In this document: positions 1 to 10,372 of the stretch, in pieces
How positions within the stretch are numbered: the stretch's first letter is position 1
How the letters are laid out: each line of letters starts with the position of its first letter
NCBI RefSeq assembly: GCF_030272615.1
Contig: NC_081408.1
Coordinates: 403,153,889 to 403,217,888 of the forward strand
DNA length: 64,000 nucleotides
From: Cryptomeria japonica
Lineage: Eukaryota > Streptophyta > Pinopsida > Cupressales > Cupressaceae
Direction of reading: 5' to 3'
Notes under the pieces: model-generated
Database searches by the model: none
The model's input: the letters and a program-made list of their open reading frames with translations, nothing else
Told to the model about the DNA's origin: nothing
Program-made: the position numbers and the translations under genes

Positions 1-18
1 TAAGTGCTTTGGCAAATA

Positions 19-1267
19 TCGCCCTGGTCCCTTGGAGAGGGACAGGAGCGATCCTAGTGTTTTCTCCTTGATCTTGCATCTTTGATCTCAAATTTCCATC
101 ACGAGGCGAATAATAACCTTGTTTCTTCATTCCGTACTTGTTCCACTTGAATTTTCCAAGGCATTTAGACGTTTGGAAGGATCATCGCCCTTGTCCCTTG
201 GAGAGGGATAGGCGCGATCTTAAAGCTCTAGCCAAAATGCGTTATCTTTTAACCTTGGTTCCTCGTTCATTGCCTCTTAAAGGACGTCCTTGATCTTGTG
301 TGAACTTGCCTTGTCTTGGTTTTGACGGAACATGAGTGATCCTATGCAAATCGCTCTGGTCCCTTGGAGAGGGACAGGAGCGAACTGGGATATTTTAGTG
401 CAAATCTTTCAATGTTGGCGACCTTTGATGCTTTGTGCTTGATTGGAACACTTCGAAACGTCCTTGCCACCTTGTTCTCCGTCTTAGAGTATCTTGAATT
501 TGAAGAAGAGGCAATATTATCATTATATCGCCCTGGTCCCTTGGAGAGGGACAGGAGCGATATTGGTCCTGTAGGCTTCATTTCATCTTATCATCTTCGA
601 AAATTATCTTCAACAGATCCGTTGTACCTCCTTTCATTCATCCATGCCTTGGGATTGATTGTAACTTAGCAAGAAATTTGTCTAAAACAAAAATCACTCT
701 GGTCCCTGCCTGAGGGACAGGAGCGAACTTGGGCATTTAGGTCCCTTGTTGACGTTTCATAATCTTCAATTTATCTTCAACGGGTTCAACTCATCGTCCT
801 TCCTTGCCTCAAACATAAAACTGACTTGATCTTTGCCCAGAACGTACCTTATGAAGAATTTCGCTCTGGTCCCTGGGAGAGGGACGGGAGCTACAAAGAA
901 CTTCGCCCTGGTCCCTGACTGAGGGACAGGAGCGATTTTTGCATTTTGGGTCATTCTTCTTCACGACGGCACTTAAAGTTATATTCATTTGGTAGAACAC
1001 ATCTCCTTGGACCTCTTCAAATCATCAAGTCGTAAAAATCCTGCAAGGACAAAGCAATATTTGATTTGTAGCTCCGGTCCTTCACTGAGGGACAGGAGCG
1101 ATATTCTTCCCTGAGGCATTTCCGTGTTCGTGAAATTCTTCAATTTATATTCAACGGAAAGATCACGCCTTCCTTCATCACTTTTAATTCGAAATTCATC
1201 TTGACTCTGCAGGGACAGTAAGATATTTGAAAACGAGCTCCGGTCCTTCACTGAAGGACAGGAGCGA
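19..1267 (-). repeat. Array of nine hairpin motifs with 166-167 bp period (left arm)
   Basis: A 33-bp imperfect palindrome, TCGCCCTGGTCCCTT / AGGGACAGGAGCGA, recurs at 19, 185, 351, 528, 694, 861, 903, 1071 and 1235. Start-to-start steps are 166, 166, 177, 166, 167, 42, 168 and 164 bp. Spacers are related in some units (shared GAATATAAATTGAAGA words) but diverged in others. The doublet at 861/903 has an exact counterpart in the right arm. The motif has a stem of about 13 pairs around a short loop. Confidence 0.85.
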
Positions 1268-1661
1268 TTTTGCTCCTACAAGCCAAAATAACATGATTTC
1301 ACAAGTTTAATCAATTCACGAGGCAAAAACAAATCATTCCCAATGCCCGGGATCAAAAATCAAAAAAGTCAAAATTTGGTCAAAATTCCTCAATTGGACA
1401 AAAATTCACATTTCTTCCTCAACACTTAGACAAATTTAAGCTCTGCACTCAAAAATTCCAATTGAAAATAGACCATTTTGGCGAATTCATTGCATTCAAA
1501 ATTGCATCCTACGGAAGGAAGCTCAAAAAGCTCTCAAAACTGACTGGATTCTGGCCTGAAAAGACGGCAATTAAAACCCTAAGGCTTGACCCTAAATCCA
1601 GACAATTGACAAACTAACAAAACCCTAAAAACGAAGCGAAAGGCGAGCAAAAAGAGGGGGT

Positions 1662-1678
1662 CCCCATTTTAAATGGGG
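1662..1678. repeat. G-family terminal palindrome, copy 1
   Basis: CCCCATTTTAAATGGGG is a 17-bp palindrome lying 23 bp inside the G-family terminus at 1701. Related palindromes sit at the same distance from the other three G termini (3492-3508, 18203-18219, 48224-48240). It could be a transcription-factor site, a hairpin or an integration-end feature; the sequence alone does not decide. Confidence 0.75.
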
Positions 1679-1701
1679 CGATATGTGAAATGGTCACAAC
1701 A

Positions 1702-3380
1702 GGCACCCAGCTAACATTCGAATTGATGGGAGAGGTAGAGTCCTCCAATGATGATAAAGAAGTGAAAGCCAAAGTGGAAGTGCTACCTAATTGGCTCATT
1801 CCGAGGGATCCAATAGGAAAGAAACCAACAAAGAAGAGACTCCAAAGAAGAAACATAAGTCAAGTGCAAGACACCGCCCTTCTACCAATAACTCTTTCGT
1901 GCATGAAATAGAAATGAATCAGGCAGCTGCCCAAGAAGATCGCTTACCTAGAGAGAGCATTAATCGTGGAGTGAATGAGTCCATGGAGTCTACAATTCAG
2001 AACAGCAAGTGTGAAAGGGCAGACAAGGGTAAGCAACCATTGGGTCAAGACAAGTCAGTTTCACCTAAGCTAGTCAATGATAAAGTCGGCAGTGATGTAC
2101 AAGTGAATATTGAAGATGAAGATCAAGAAGTAACATCTCCACCACAAGAAGATCGGCAATTGAATGCAGTGCAGGTAGGAGAAGAGAAATCAGCAATCCC
2201 TGCATGGCTTAGGGAGAGATTAGCAAAGGATGTGATAGTGGAAGAAGAAGATCCTATTGATTTAGACAACTTTTTGGATAGAACCCAAGAGACTGAGAAG
2301 AAGAAAGCAGTGAAGATGTCAAAGATGACAAGAGATGGTGAAGGATATCGAATAATACAGATCCCCACTCCAAGAGTAGACAAGCCAGAAGGCTAGATCA
2401 CAAAAAAAGAATATGACTTGGAGACTATTGATTTAGGTCCTCCCACAACTGATCAAGCATTAGAAGATATGGATGATACAGTGAAGACAGTCCATGACAT
2501 GCTGAATTTGGAAGTAGAAAAGAATAAGAAGTTGGAATGAGAAATCGGTGTATTGAGAGATCACCTCCAACAGTTCAAGAGACTGCTAAGGCAGCATGAT
2601 CCTTTAGCCACACCACCACCATTGCCTCCTCCAGACTCAATTGACAATTTTGAAAAGATGAAAGCCTCAACACAACTAATGGATACTTGGATAAGTAAGA
2701 CATTCAAAAGGGTGAACGCATTCATAAAGGAATTAGTAAAGATATTTGATAGAGCTGTAAGCATTCTTGAAAGAACTCAGACTCTCATGGCAGCATATGA
2801 TACTTTTGTTTACACCAGAGACTTTACCATACCCATATTGCAAGTAATGAAGAAGATGTTGAAGCAAACTTTGGTGAATGAAGGAGTATTGAGAGATGAG
2901 CAATCGCCTGATTTCCAATAGTGGTGTAATTTGCTTCGCATGAGAAAGGTCATATTTGAGGATATTAGCACAGGATGCACCCAAGTCAATGAAGCAATTA
3001 ACTTGATACATGACAAGATCGTGGAGGTAGCTGAGATCATTCTCAAGAAGGAGATGAATGGAGGAATCTATATTGATGCTGATCAATTAGCTGAACGAGT
3101 GAAGATCATATTCTTTGGAACAGATGGATCACCTTCTGAGAAGCAGTTGGACAATATACACTCATTTTCCGTGTTTGCTAGTAAGAAGAGATTTTGGGCC
3201 AGGATAGGAGATAACTTTTGCCTCAACCTTGGAAGAAATCAGTTACTTGGAAGAACAATTAAAGAACCTACCAACAATTCCAATAACTGAGATTGAATGC
3301 ATGACATCCAAATTCATTGAATTTACAAAAAGAGAAAAGGATAAGGGCAACAAGATTCTAGAAGATAGTTTGTTATGATC
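1702..3380 (+). pseudogene. Degenerate copy 1 of the long-ORF family (C-terminal half)
   Basis: The translation is broken by stops (for example at 2394-2396, 2538-2540 and 2919-2921) but aligns along its length with residues from about 555 to the end of the intact 7055-10276 protein. Shared stretches include a basic K/E linker (GSNRKETNKEETPKKK), EVTSPP, IPAWLRERLAKDVIVEEED, EKKKAVKMSKM and the coiled-coil C-terminus (VIFEDISTGCTQVNEAINLI). The N-terminal half is missing, replaced at 1701 by the inverted G-family arm. After the last codons about 90 bp of 3' flank run straight into the plus-oriented G terminus at 3469. It is not expected to make protein. Confidence 0.8.
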
Positions 3381-3491
3381 CTATGTGGTGTCATTTTTTT
3401 CAATTGGAGGATTTTTCCTTGTATTTTGTGATAAATGGATGTCATATTCCCATTGGTTGTCACCAACCTGTTGTGACCATTTCACACATCG

Positions 3492-3508
3492 CCCCATCGC
3501 AAATGGGG
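3492..3508. repeat. G-family terminal palindrome, copy 2
   Basis: CCCCATCGCAAATGGGG, 23 bp inside the terminus at 3469; one arm base differs from the perfect form CCCCATTTGCAAATGGGG. Confidence 0.7.
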
Positions 3509-3909
3509 ACCCCCTCTTTTTGCTTGTTTTCGCTCGTTTTCGCTTTCGTTTTTAGGGTTTTGTTAGTTAGTTAGTTGTCTGGATTTAGGGCCAAGCCTTA
3601 GGGTTTTAAATTTCGCCTTTTCAAGCCAGAATCCAGTCGTTTTTTGAGAGCTTTTGAGCTTCTTTTCTAGAATGCAAATTTTGAATGCAATAAATTCGCC
3701 AAAATGGTCTAATTTTCAATTGGAATGTTCATGCAGAGCTTAAATTTGTCTAAGTGTTGACCGTCAATGTGAATTTTTGTCTGATTGAATATTTTGACCA
3801 AATTTTGACTTTTTTGAATTTTGATCCTGGGCATTGGAATTGATTTGTTTTCGCCTCGTGAAGTGTTAAAATGTGAAAAATCTTGTTATTTTGGCCTGTA
3901 GGAGCAAAA

Positions 3910-6031
3910 TCGCTCCTGTCCCTCAGTGAAGGACGGGAGCTCATTCTCAAATATCTCATCATCCCTGCAGAGCCCGGACAAAGTTTACGTTTGAAGTGAT
4001 GGAGAACGACAAGATCTTTCCATTGAATATAAATTGAAGATTTTCATGAGCACGGAAATGCCTCCAGGGGGAAAATCGCTCCTGTCCCTCAGTGAAGGAC
4101 CGGAGCTACAATTCAAATTTCACCTTGTCCTTGCAAGATTTCGAAAACTTAATGATTTGAGGACGGCCGAAGGAAGATACTTTGCCAAATGAATATAATT
4201 TGAGATGCAAAAAACGAAGGAAAATGACCTATATTGACTAAATCGCTCCTGTCCCTCTCCAAGGGACCAGGGCGAAGTACCTTGTAGCTCTCGTCCCTCT
4301 CCCAGGGACCAGAGCGATTTCCTTCATTTTGCAAAATCCAGACAAGGGTCAAGGCAAGTTTACGTTCAAAAGCAAGGGAGAACATGAGATGAGCACATTG
4401 AATATAAATTGAAGATTTTTGGGACGTCCATAACAGTATTAAATGCCTAGTTCGCTCCTGTCCCTCAGGAAGGGACCAGAGCGATTTTTGATATAATTGC
4501 TTTTCTTGCAAAAGTTACAAATGATGTCGAGGCATGGACGAATAGAGTGAAGAAGGACGGGTCCGTTGAATATAAACTTGGAGCATGGCAAAGTGAGATG
4601 AAAGCCACAAGGGAAGGATCGCTCCTGTCCCTCTCCAAGGGACCAGGGCGATACAATAATGATAATACTCCCTACGCAAGTTCAAGGTCGTTCCTCCAAA
4701 GTTCAAGGTCGACATAAGTCAAGACAAGGTGGCGAGGGACGTTTCAAGGCATCTTCATCATGCGCAAACACTCAAGGGACGTTAAAATGAAGAAATTGAC
4801 ACCATATAACATACTTCGCTCTTGTCCCTCAGGAAGGGACCAGAGCGATGTTAGATGTATTGATCATTTTGAGCAAGATTTACGTAAGGACAAGATTTCG
4901 CAAGGTCTTAGAGGGTCCACGGAAAGGTAAAAAGATGATATACAAGGATTTCAAACGTTAAATAATCACCAAAATGGACCTAGGGACCATATCGCTCCTG
5001 TCCCTCTCCAAGGGACCAGGGCGATTTGCTTTGGATTCCTTGTTTTGTTTCAAGTTCAAGCTAAGTTATGGCGTCCTAAGATTGCATATGGTCCAAGGCA
5101 TCGTTTGAAGATAATTCGCAAAGGTTTGAACGTCCAAACATCGCCAAATAATGTAAAAGCCCCATATCGCTCCTGTCCTTTGGACAAGGACCAAGGCGAT
5201 GCTATTAATAACACTCACACTCCTTCAAAGGCAAGCCAAGGCGAGGACGGACGAGGTAAAGGACGTTATTTCGAAGGCAATAAACAATGAACCAAGGTTA
5301 AACGTTACCAACTTGAGCTCAAAATGGAGAAAAAAACATGGATCGCTCCTATCCCTCTCCAAGGGACAAGAGCGATGATCTTTATAACATCAAAGATCAA
5401 GGCGAAGCGAGGTTAGGAAGTACGAAGGACGACGTTTGAAGACATTGCAAAGGGGATCGAAGTTTAAAAGTCGCCAAGATCAAGGAGAAATAATGGATCG
5501 CTCCTGTCCCTCTCCAAGGGACAAGGGCGATGGTCCCTTTAATACATCCAAACACATAATGAAGACAAATGGAAATAAGCGCAAAGGACACAAGCGATGA
5601 TATTATTCGCCTTACAATGAAGGTTCGAAGGTCAAAGATACAAGATAAACGTGAAGACATGGAGATCGCTCCTGTCCCTCTCCAAGGGACAAGGGCGATG
5701 TTAGACAAAACACATGATATTCTTTGAAAATCACGTTAAGACAAGGACGCACAGGGTTTTAAATGGCAACTGGAAGATGATACAAGGAAAGGATCGTACC
5801 AAAATGGAGAATTTCAAGCAAAAACCTTAGGATCGCTCCTGTCCCTCTCCAAGGGACCAGGGCGATAATGATCATGAGATGCACTTGCTCGCACAAGAAA
5901 GAAATTCAAGTTCGAAGGACCACCAGATGATCGATTTGGGACGTGGAAATGAAGGAGTTGAACATTGAAAACGCAAGAATCATGCCAAAGATGGTGAATC
6001 GCTCCTGTCCCTCTCCAAGGGACCAGAGCGA
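3910..6031 (+). repeat. Array of fourteen hairpin motifs with 166-167 bp period (right arm)
   Basis: The 33-bp hairpin (TCGCTCCTGTCCCTC ... GGGACCAGGGCGA) starts at 3910, 4076, 4243, 4286, 4452, 4619, 4816, 4992, 5167, 5343, 5498, 5666, 5833 and 5999. Most steps are 166-168 bp; outliers are 43 (doublet), 197, 175-176 and 155. The hairpin is far better conserved than the spacers, which points to selection or gene conversion acting on the motif. Order and doublet mirror the left arm. Confidence 0.85.
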
Positions 6032-6360
6032 TGAGGTACGTCCCTTTATTTTCATATATTTTTGGCGCCAAATTAAACAATTCAAATTTTCTTTAAATGC
6101 TAAATCAATTTAAAAAATTGAAAATCCATTTTTATTTGGCATTTAATATGGCGTTATCTCTTATTAATTATTTTTTGCCTTTATTTAAAATCGAAATTTG
6201 CAAATTAAAAAACGCAAGGCATTAATAGTTAATTATTTAATTAATAAAAAATCGATTTGAGCGCTCATATATGGAGGTCGGCCTTGTCATTTCATTGCAA
6301 ATCATTTAAAAATGGTTTTATTTTTATCAAGTCGGCCTAAGGGGTGAAGGATGAACGCGC

Positions 6361-6368
6361 TATATAAG
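6361..6368 (+). promoter_or_regulatory. Probable TATA box upstream of the long ORF
   Basis: TATATAAG in the context CGCGC-TATATAAGGGG. A start site would be expected near 6390-6400, about 660 bp before the ORF start at 7055. The leader that follows is rich in AGGTGGCGA-like words (6460-6740). Confidence 0.6.
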
Positions 6369-6846
6369 GGGAGTGGAATTATCATTTTCTACATCATTAT
6401 TTTACCTTCCTTCATACGAATTGAGAAGAGGCGAATATAGTGCAAGTTTCATTCATCCAAGGGTGGCGCGCTTAGTTATCAAAAGGTGGTGCGATTTCAA
6501 ACCAAAGGTGGCGCTAGTATCATCCTGTGTGGAGTGCGAAGTGTGTTTGAAGAGGTGCGAATTCCATCCAAGGTGACGTAAACAATCAAAAGGTGGTGCG
6601 AATTTGAAGACCACACCAAGTGCGAGCTTGAAGATACATTGAGGCGAATTTGCTAAGGACTTGGAAATTTGTTGGTGCGAACTTGAAGATCATTTGAGAC
6701 CACATCCAAGGCGATAATTGAAGATCACGTTCTCTCCAGAGGTGGCGAAGTTAATTTTGAGGAGATCATATTGAAGACTATTTTACTCCTCCAATTTTGC
6801 CTAGGCAAATTTCCTTTTTGCGTTTTAGAGTTAGCTCTCTATCGAG

Positions 6847-7052
6847 GTATGGCGATTTATTGTTATTGCTTTATTCCTTCATCGTCATATTTCAAATTTT
6901 GAAATTTTGAATTTTAAATCTCTTGGCTCAATCGTTGTTTTTTTTTAGGAAATGATAACTCTAGAGACTTATCATGAGGTTTCCTAAAACTTATATCTCT
7001 TATTTACGCTATTTATTGCAAAATCTATTTCTTATAATGGAATGTTGTGCAG
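6847..7052 (+). other. Possible leader intron before the long ORF
   Basis: A donor-like site (ATCGAG|GTATGG, intron from 6847) and an acceptor-like site (AATGTTGTGCAG|GTATGG, intron end 7052) bound 206 AT-rich bp. Splicing would place the ATG at 7055 a few bases after the junction and remove the ATGs at 6974 and 7038. This is inferred from splice-site appearance only. Confidence 0.4.
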
Positions 7053-7054
7053 GT

Positions 7055-10000
7055 ATGGCGACCCCAAAGGCGGGAGCATCCACCAGTCGCTCGGCTCTCA
7101 TGAAAGAAGATCAGAAGACCGAAGAAGTGGAGACCAAGATCGTGTCCAAGTGGAGCAACATTGGAGATACCAACTTGGGGAACTTTAGCACGAAGAAGTT
7201 CCGAGAGGTCCCTTACATCGGCAAGCCATCACCTGTCGCCCGAAGAATAATAGAAAGTGGCATCATCAAGGCGGCCGGTTTTCCTCCAGCCATTCAGTGC
7301 CACGAGTTGATGATCGAGTGTGCCCGTCATTACAATCCACAGTCCAGGACAATTGTGTCCAACGAGGGAAACACTTTGGCGTACCTTTCTGAGGAGGCCA
7401 TAAGTGAAGCCTTCCATCTTCCAGAGCACAGGGACATGATATACAAGAGCATTGAAGGAGCCAGATCAGTGTACGATGATGATCCAGATGCTTGCCTAAG
7501 CATAATCAACAAGAACTGGCTACTTAAGAGTCGTCCCCGTCTGAGCAAAGTACCGAACACACCACACAGGATTGATTTCCGAGAGGAGTACAGAGATTTG
7601 ATTACCATGCTCAACAGAGTTACAGGAGCACCTCATGCCTTCTATTTTGAGAAATGGATGTTTTACTTCATCCAGGTGATTGTTCAAGGAAAGGGTACAA
7701 TACATTGGGCTAGGATAATTAGCCATTGCTTAGACGTACAGTTGAGAAGACTCAGGGCTACTAAGTCCTTCCACATGAGTTCATACGTCATCTATGCCTT
7801 AATCAGGAGCGTTGAGTACGCAGGACTACCTCACAGAGGAGTGATTGGAAGAGGACCCGGCGAGGTCAGAGTTTGTGAATCCTATACCTACTTGCATCAT
7901 CCACCAGGGAAGAACTACAAGTTAATCAATGATACTTTCACGATGAACATCACCAGGACGTTGCAAGGAGGGATTCACAACAGATTATCTCAGGATGCCC
8001 AGGAATTCATCAAGAGGTACGGTGCTTGGTTCATTCAGTTTCCCAAGTTCACTTACATTAGAGTGCATGGATGTCCTTTACCTCCATACATGTTGCCGAG
8101 GTACCCGACAGACAGAATTGTGTTACTTGAAGTAACAAGGCAGTTGGCAGCATATGTGAAGGCATTCAGACACAGACATCAGAATGGAGTTCAGGTACCT
8201 ATTATTTTGGGTAATTCAGTTGAGGTATGTCCCAATGTCTCAGCCATGGATGACGCAGAGAAGGAGTTAGCCTTGTATCCTTTTTCATCTTTTGCTTGGA
8301 GGAATAGTTTTGATCCTCATGGACATTTAGAGGAAACGGTCGGTAGAAGATTTAGACATGAGTACCAGATTGAAGATTTTATGATGAATCTCCTAGATGA
8401 TCTCGAAGTGAAACGAAAGATACATTCTAGATTGCCTTTGGATTTCATCAGGAAATGTAAGATTTACAGAGTAGCCGACCAAGCTCAGGACAACGGCAGG
8501 CACATCCAATCTTCATATGATAGAGAAAGCAAAACAATAAGTTTGAATTGGAATGAGCCCGAGGCCGTGGATTTAGATGATTTGATGGCACCAGTCTTGT
8601 CTTGTACTCGCAGATGGGTAGACGTTCAGCATCAGAAGTTGAGAGAACAAGGCATAGCTATGTCTTTTACGTTGGAAGAAAAGCCAGCCGAGGGTGGAGC
8701 CAGTGTTAGTGAAGGCAATCCTAATCCTAGGAATTCAGGTGAAGGTAACCTTCGATGTGCCAGTGAGGGCAATCTCCATTCGAGAGGTTCGAAGAGAAAG
8801 GAAAGATCAGAAAAGAAAGAGCCTTCCAAGAAAAAGCAAGGTGCCAACAAAGATCAAACACCAGGTACTTCTTCTAGACCAGAGGATAGAACAGTTCGAG
8901 TAGAAGAGTCCATGGAATCGATGGTACAGAATGACAGACAGGAGGAAGGACAGGCACAGCATGTTTCATCCGATGGATCTCTCCAAGACTATGATTTAGA
9001 TAATGATAATGAAGTAACATCTCCTCCCAGACAAGAAGAAATAGTACATAAAGAGATTCAAGTTCAAGAGACAAGATCAAATATCCCAGATTGGTTGAAG
9101 GAAAGATTGACTAAGGTGATCGTAATTGAGGACGAGGACAGTGCAATTGATTTAGAGAGCCTCGTGGGACGTTCACATATGACAACAGAGAAGAAGAAGG
9201 CTACAAAGATGTCCAAGATGATTCGAGATGAGACTGGATCTAGAAAACTGCAGATAGCTACACCGGCAGCAGACAAATATGAGGGTGAGATCCTAGCAGA
9301 AGACTATCATATACAGACTATTGAGTTAGGACCATCCACAGCAGAGCAGACTTTAGATGATGCCACCGACACATTTGAGGCATTGAAGGACAAGCTTAGG
9401 GAAGAAGTAGAGAAGAATAGAAAGCTTGAGAGAGAGAGAGGTGCATGGAGGACGTATTTCAGTCACATCAATGAACCTTTGGGACGTCAGGATCCAGTTA
9501 GATCACCATTGCAGGCATTGCCCCTTCAATCAATCAATGAAGCAGAAAGATTCAGGAACCTGGTCCAGCGTACATGTGGTTGGATGGATAGATCTCACAC
9601 GGTGGCCATTGAGTTTGTTACAAGGATGTCGAAGATCACCCATCAGGCTATCCAAGTTCTTGAGATTATTCACAGATTGATGGCAACAGTAGCTGCATTC
9701 ACCCATACCAAAGACGTTGTCATCCCTGTCTTGAAAGTTATAAGACACACATCCAGAAGAATTTTAGCACAGGAGAGGATCTTAGAAGGTGATTCTCACA
9801 GTTTGTTTCAGTGGTCAACCTTACTCCATATAAAGAGTGTTCTCTTTGAGGACATCAGTGTTAGATGTGGTCAAGTTGAGGAGGTGATCAATCCGATCCA
9901 GGACAGAGTATTTGAGGTACTTCGCACCATTCTTGGCAGAAGGATCGAGGTCGAGACAGATGTGGATTTACAAGAATTTGAGGATAGAATCACGATCATC

Positions 10001-10276
10001 TTTCGCAAGGACGCAGATGTTACAGATGAGCAGTATGATCAGATGTATGCCACCATGCTCCTGATTGATAGAACAAAGGAACTTGAACCTACTTGGGACA
10101 CAGCTCTTCTAGATGCATTTGATCAGGTTATCCACTTAGAAGAGAGTATCAAGAATCTTCCCGAGATTCCAAGCACAGAAATCGAAGGAATCGTAACAAA
10201 ATTCATTGCATATGCTAAGAAAGAGAGTTGGAAAGGGAATAAGATTCTAGATGAAAGGTTGTTACAGATGACATGA
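7055..10276 (+). CDS. Long ORF of a retroelement-like family (1073 aa; putative plant-transposon-protein type)
   Basis: An uninterrupted frame runs from 6974 to the stop at 10276. The ATG at 7055 (MATPKAG) is preferred because it follows a splice-acceptor-like site, giving 1073 residues. The N-terminal 450 residues are globular, with a pattern (LAYLSEEAISEAFHLPEH, then a W-rich helical block and FHMSSYVIYALIRS) recalling the 'putative plant transposon protein' domains found in plant retroelements; this is a resemblance, not a database match. About residues 530-680 are low-complexity and basic (SKRKERSEKKEPSKKK, a nuclear-localisation-like cluster). The rest is acidic helix and likely coiled coil. 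There is no protease, RT, RNase H or integrase motif. Three degenerate relatives lie in this window, so it is a repeat-family gene. It could encode a capsid-like or accessory protein of a non-autonomous LTR element. Confidence 0.7.
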   Translation: MATPKAGASTSRSALMKEDQKTEEVETKIVSKWSNIGDTNLGNFSTKKFREVPYIGKPSPVARRIIESGIIKAAGFPPAIQCHELMIECARHYNPQSRTIVSNEGNTLAYLSEEAISEAFHLPEHRDMIYKSIEGARSVYDDDPDACLSIINKNWLLKSRPRLSKVPNTPHRIDFREEYRDLITMLNRVTGAPHAFYFEKWMFYFIQVIVQGKGTIHWARIISHCLDVQLRRLRATKSFHMSSYVIYALIRSVEYAGLPHRGVIGRGPGEVRVCESYTYLHHPPGKNYKLINDTFTMNITRTLQGGIHNRLSQDAQEFIKRYGAWFIQFPKFTYIRVHGCPLPPYMLPRYPTDRIVLLEVTRQLAAYVKAFRHRHQNGVQVPIILGNSVEVCPNVSAMDDAEKELALYPFSSFAWRNSFDPHGHLEETVGRRFRHEYQIEDFMMNLLDDLEVKRKIHSRLPLDFIRKCKIYRVADQAQDNGRHIQSSYDRESKTISLNWNEPEAVDLDDLMAPVLSCTRRWVDVQHQKLREQGIAMSFTLEEKPAEGGASVSEGNPNPRNSGEGNLRCASEGNLHSRGSKRKERSEKKEPSKKKQGANKDQTPGTSSRPEDRTVRVEESMESMVQNDRQEEGQAQHVSSDGSLQDYDLDNDNEVTSPPRQEEIVHKEIQVQETRSNIPDWLKERLTKVIVIEDEDSAIDLESLVGRSHMTTEKKKATKMSKMIRDETGSRKLQIATPAADKYEGEILAEDYHIQTIELGPSTAEQTLDDATDTFEALKDKLREEVEKNRKLERERGAWRTYFSHINEPLGRQDPVRSPLQALPLQSINEAERFRNLVQRTCGWMDRSHTVAIEFVTRMSKITHQAIQVLEIIHRLMATVAAFTHTKDVVIPVLKVIRHTSRRILAQERILEGDSHSLFQWSTLLHIKSVLFEDISVRCGQVEEVINPIQDRVFEVLRTILGRRIEVETDVDLQEFEDRITIIFRKDADVTDEQYDQMYATMLLIDRTKELEPTWDTALLDAFDQVIHLEESIKNLPEIPSTEIEGIVTKFIAYAKKESWKGNKILDERLLQMT

Positions 10277-10372
10277 CATCTTATTTCTCATTGGTTGATA
10301 CCTCCTAGATTTTTGTGCCAAATTTAATATTTGGCTATGTATTTAATATTGTTCAGTAAAAAGGAGGTCATT

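Larger units (their letters stand above)
1..1701 (-). repeat. G-family LTR-like arm, minus orientation, cut by window edge
   Basis: Read on the minus strand the segment starts at 1701 with TGTTGTGACC, followed by TTTCACA, the palindrome at 1662-1678 and an A/G-rich AGGGTTTTGTTAG tract. It is colinear with the plus-strand segment beginning at 3469 over at least 1.5 kb, including the spacing of its hairpin motifs. The TG start suggests an LTR terminus. The other end lies beyond base 1, so no target duplication can be tested. It may be a solo LTR or one half of a rearranged element. Confidence 0.7.
3469..6360 (+). repeat. G-family LTR-like arm, plus orientation
   Basis: Begins TGTTGTGACCATTTCACAC at 3469 and is the inverted counterpart of 1-1701. 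The first 700 bp match closely: AAGCTTAGGG-type leader, GCCAAAATGG, TTTGACCAAATTTTGACT, then the first hairpin motif. It extends through 14 hairpin motifs into an AT-rich stretch (6031-6300) that leads to a TATA box at 6361. The layout (TG terminus, repeat-rich U3-like part, TATA) is what an expanded LTR would show. Its downstream end and primer-binding site could not be fixed. Confidence 0.65.

Noticed and set aside
19-6031. Regular palindromic repeats with spacers, superficially CRISPR-like
   Set aside because: Unit length is about 167 bp, spacers are related to each other, no cas genes are present and the sequence is plant nuclear DNA. It is an LTR-internal repeat.
342-6080. Open frames of 60-120 codons across the hairpin arrays (both strands)
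   Set aside because: They recur wherever the hairpin recurs and share only its translation; no protein features beyond the repeat.
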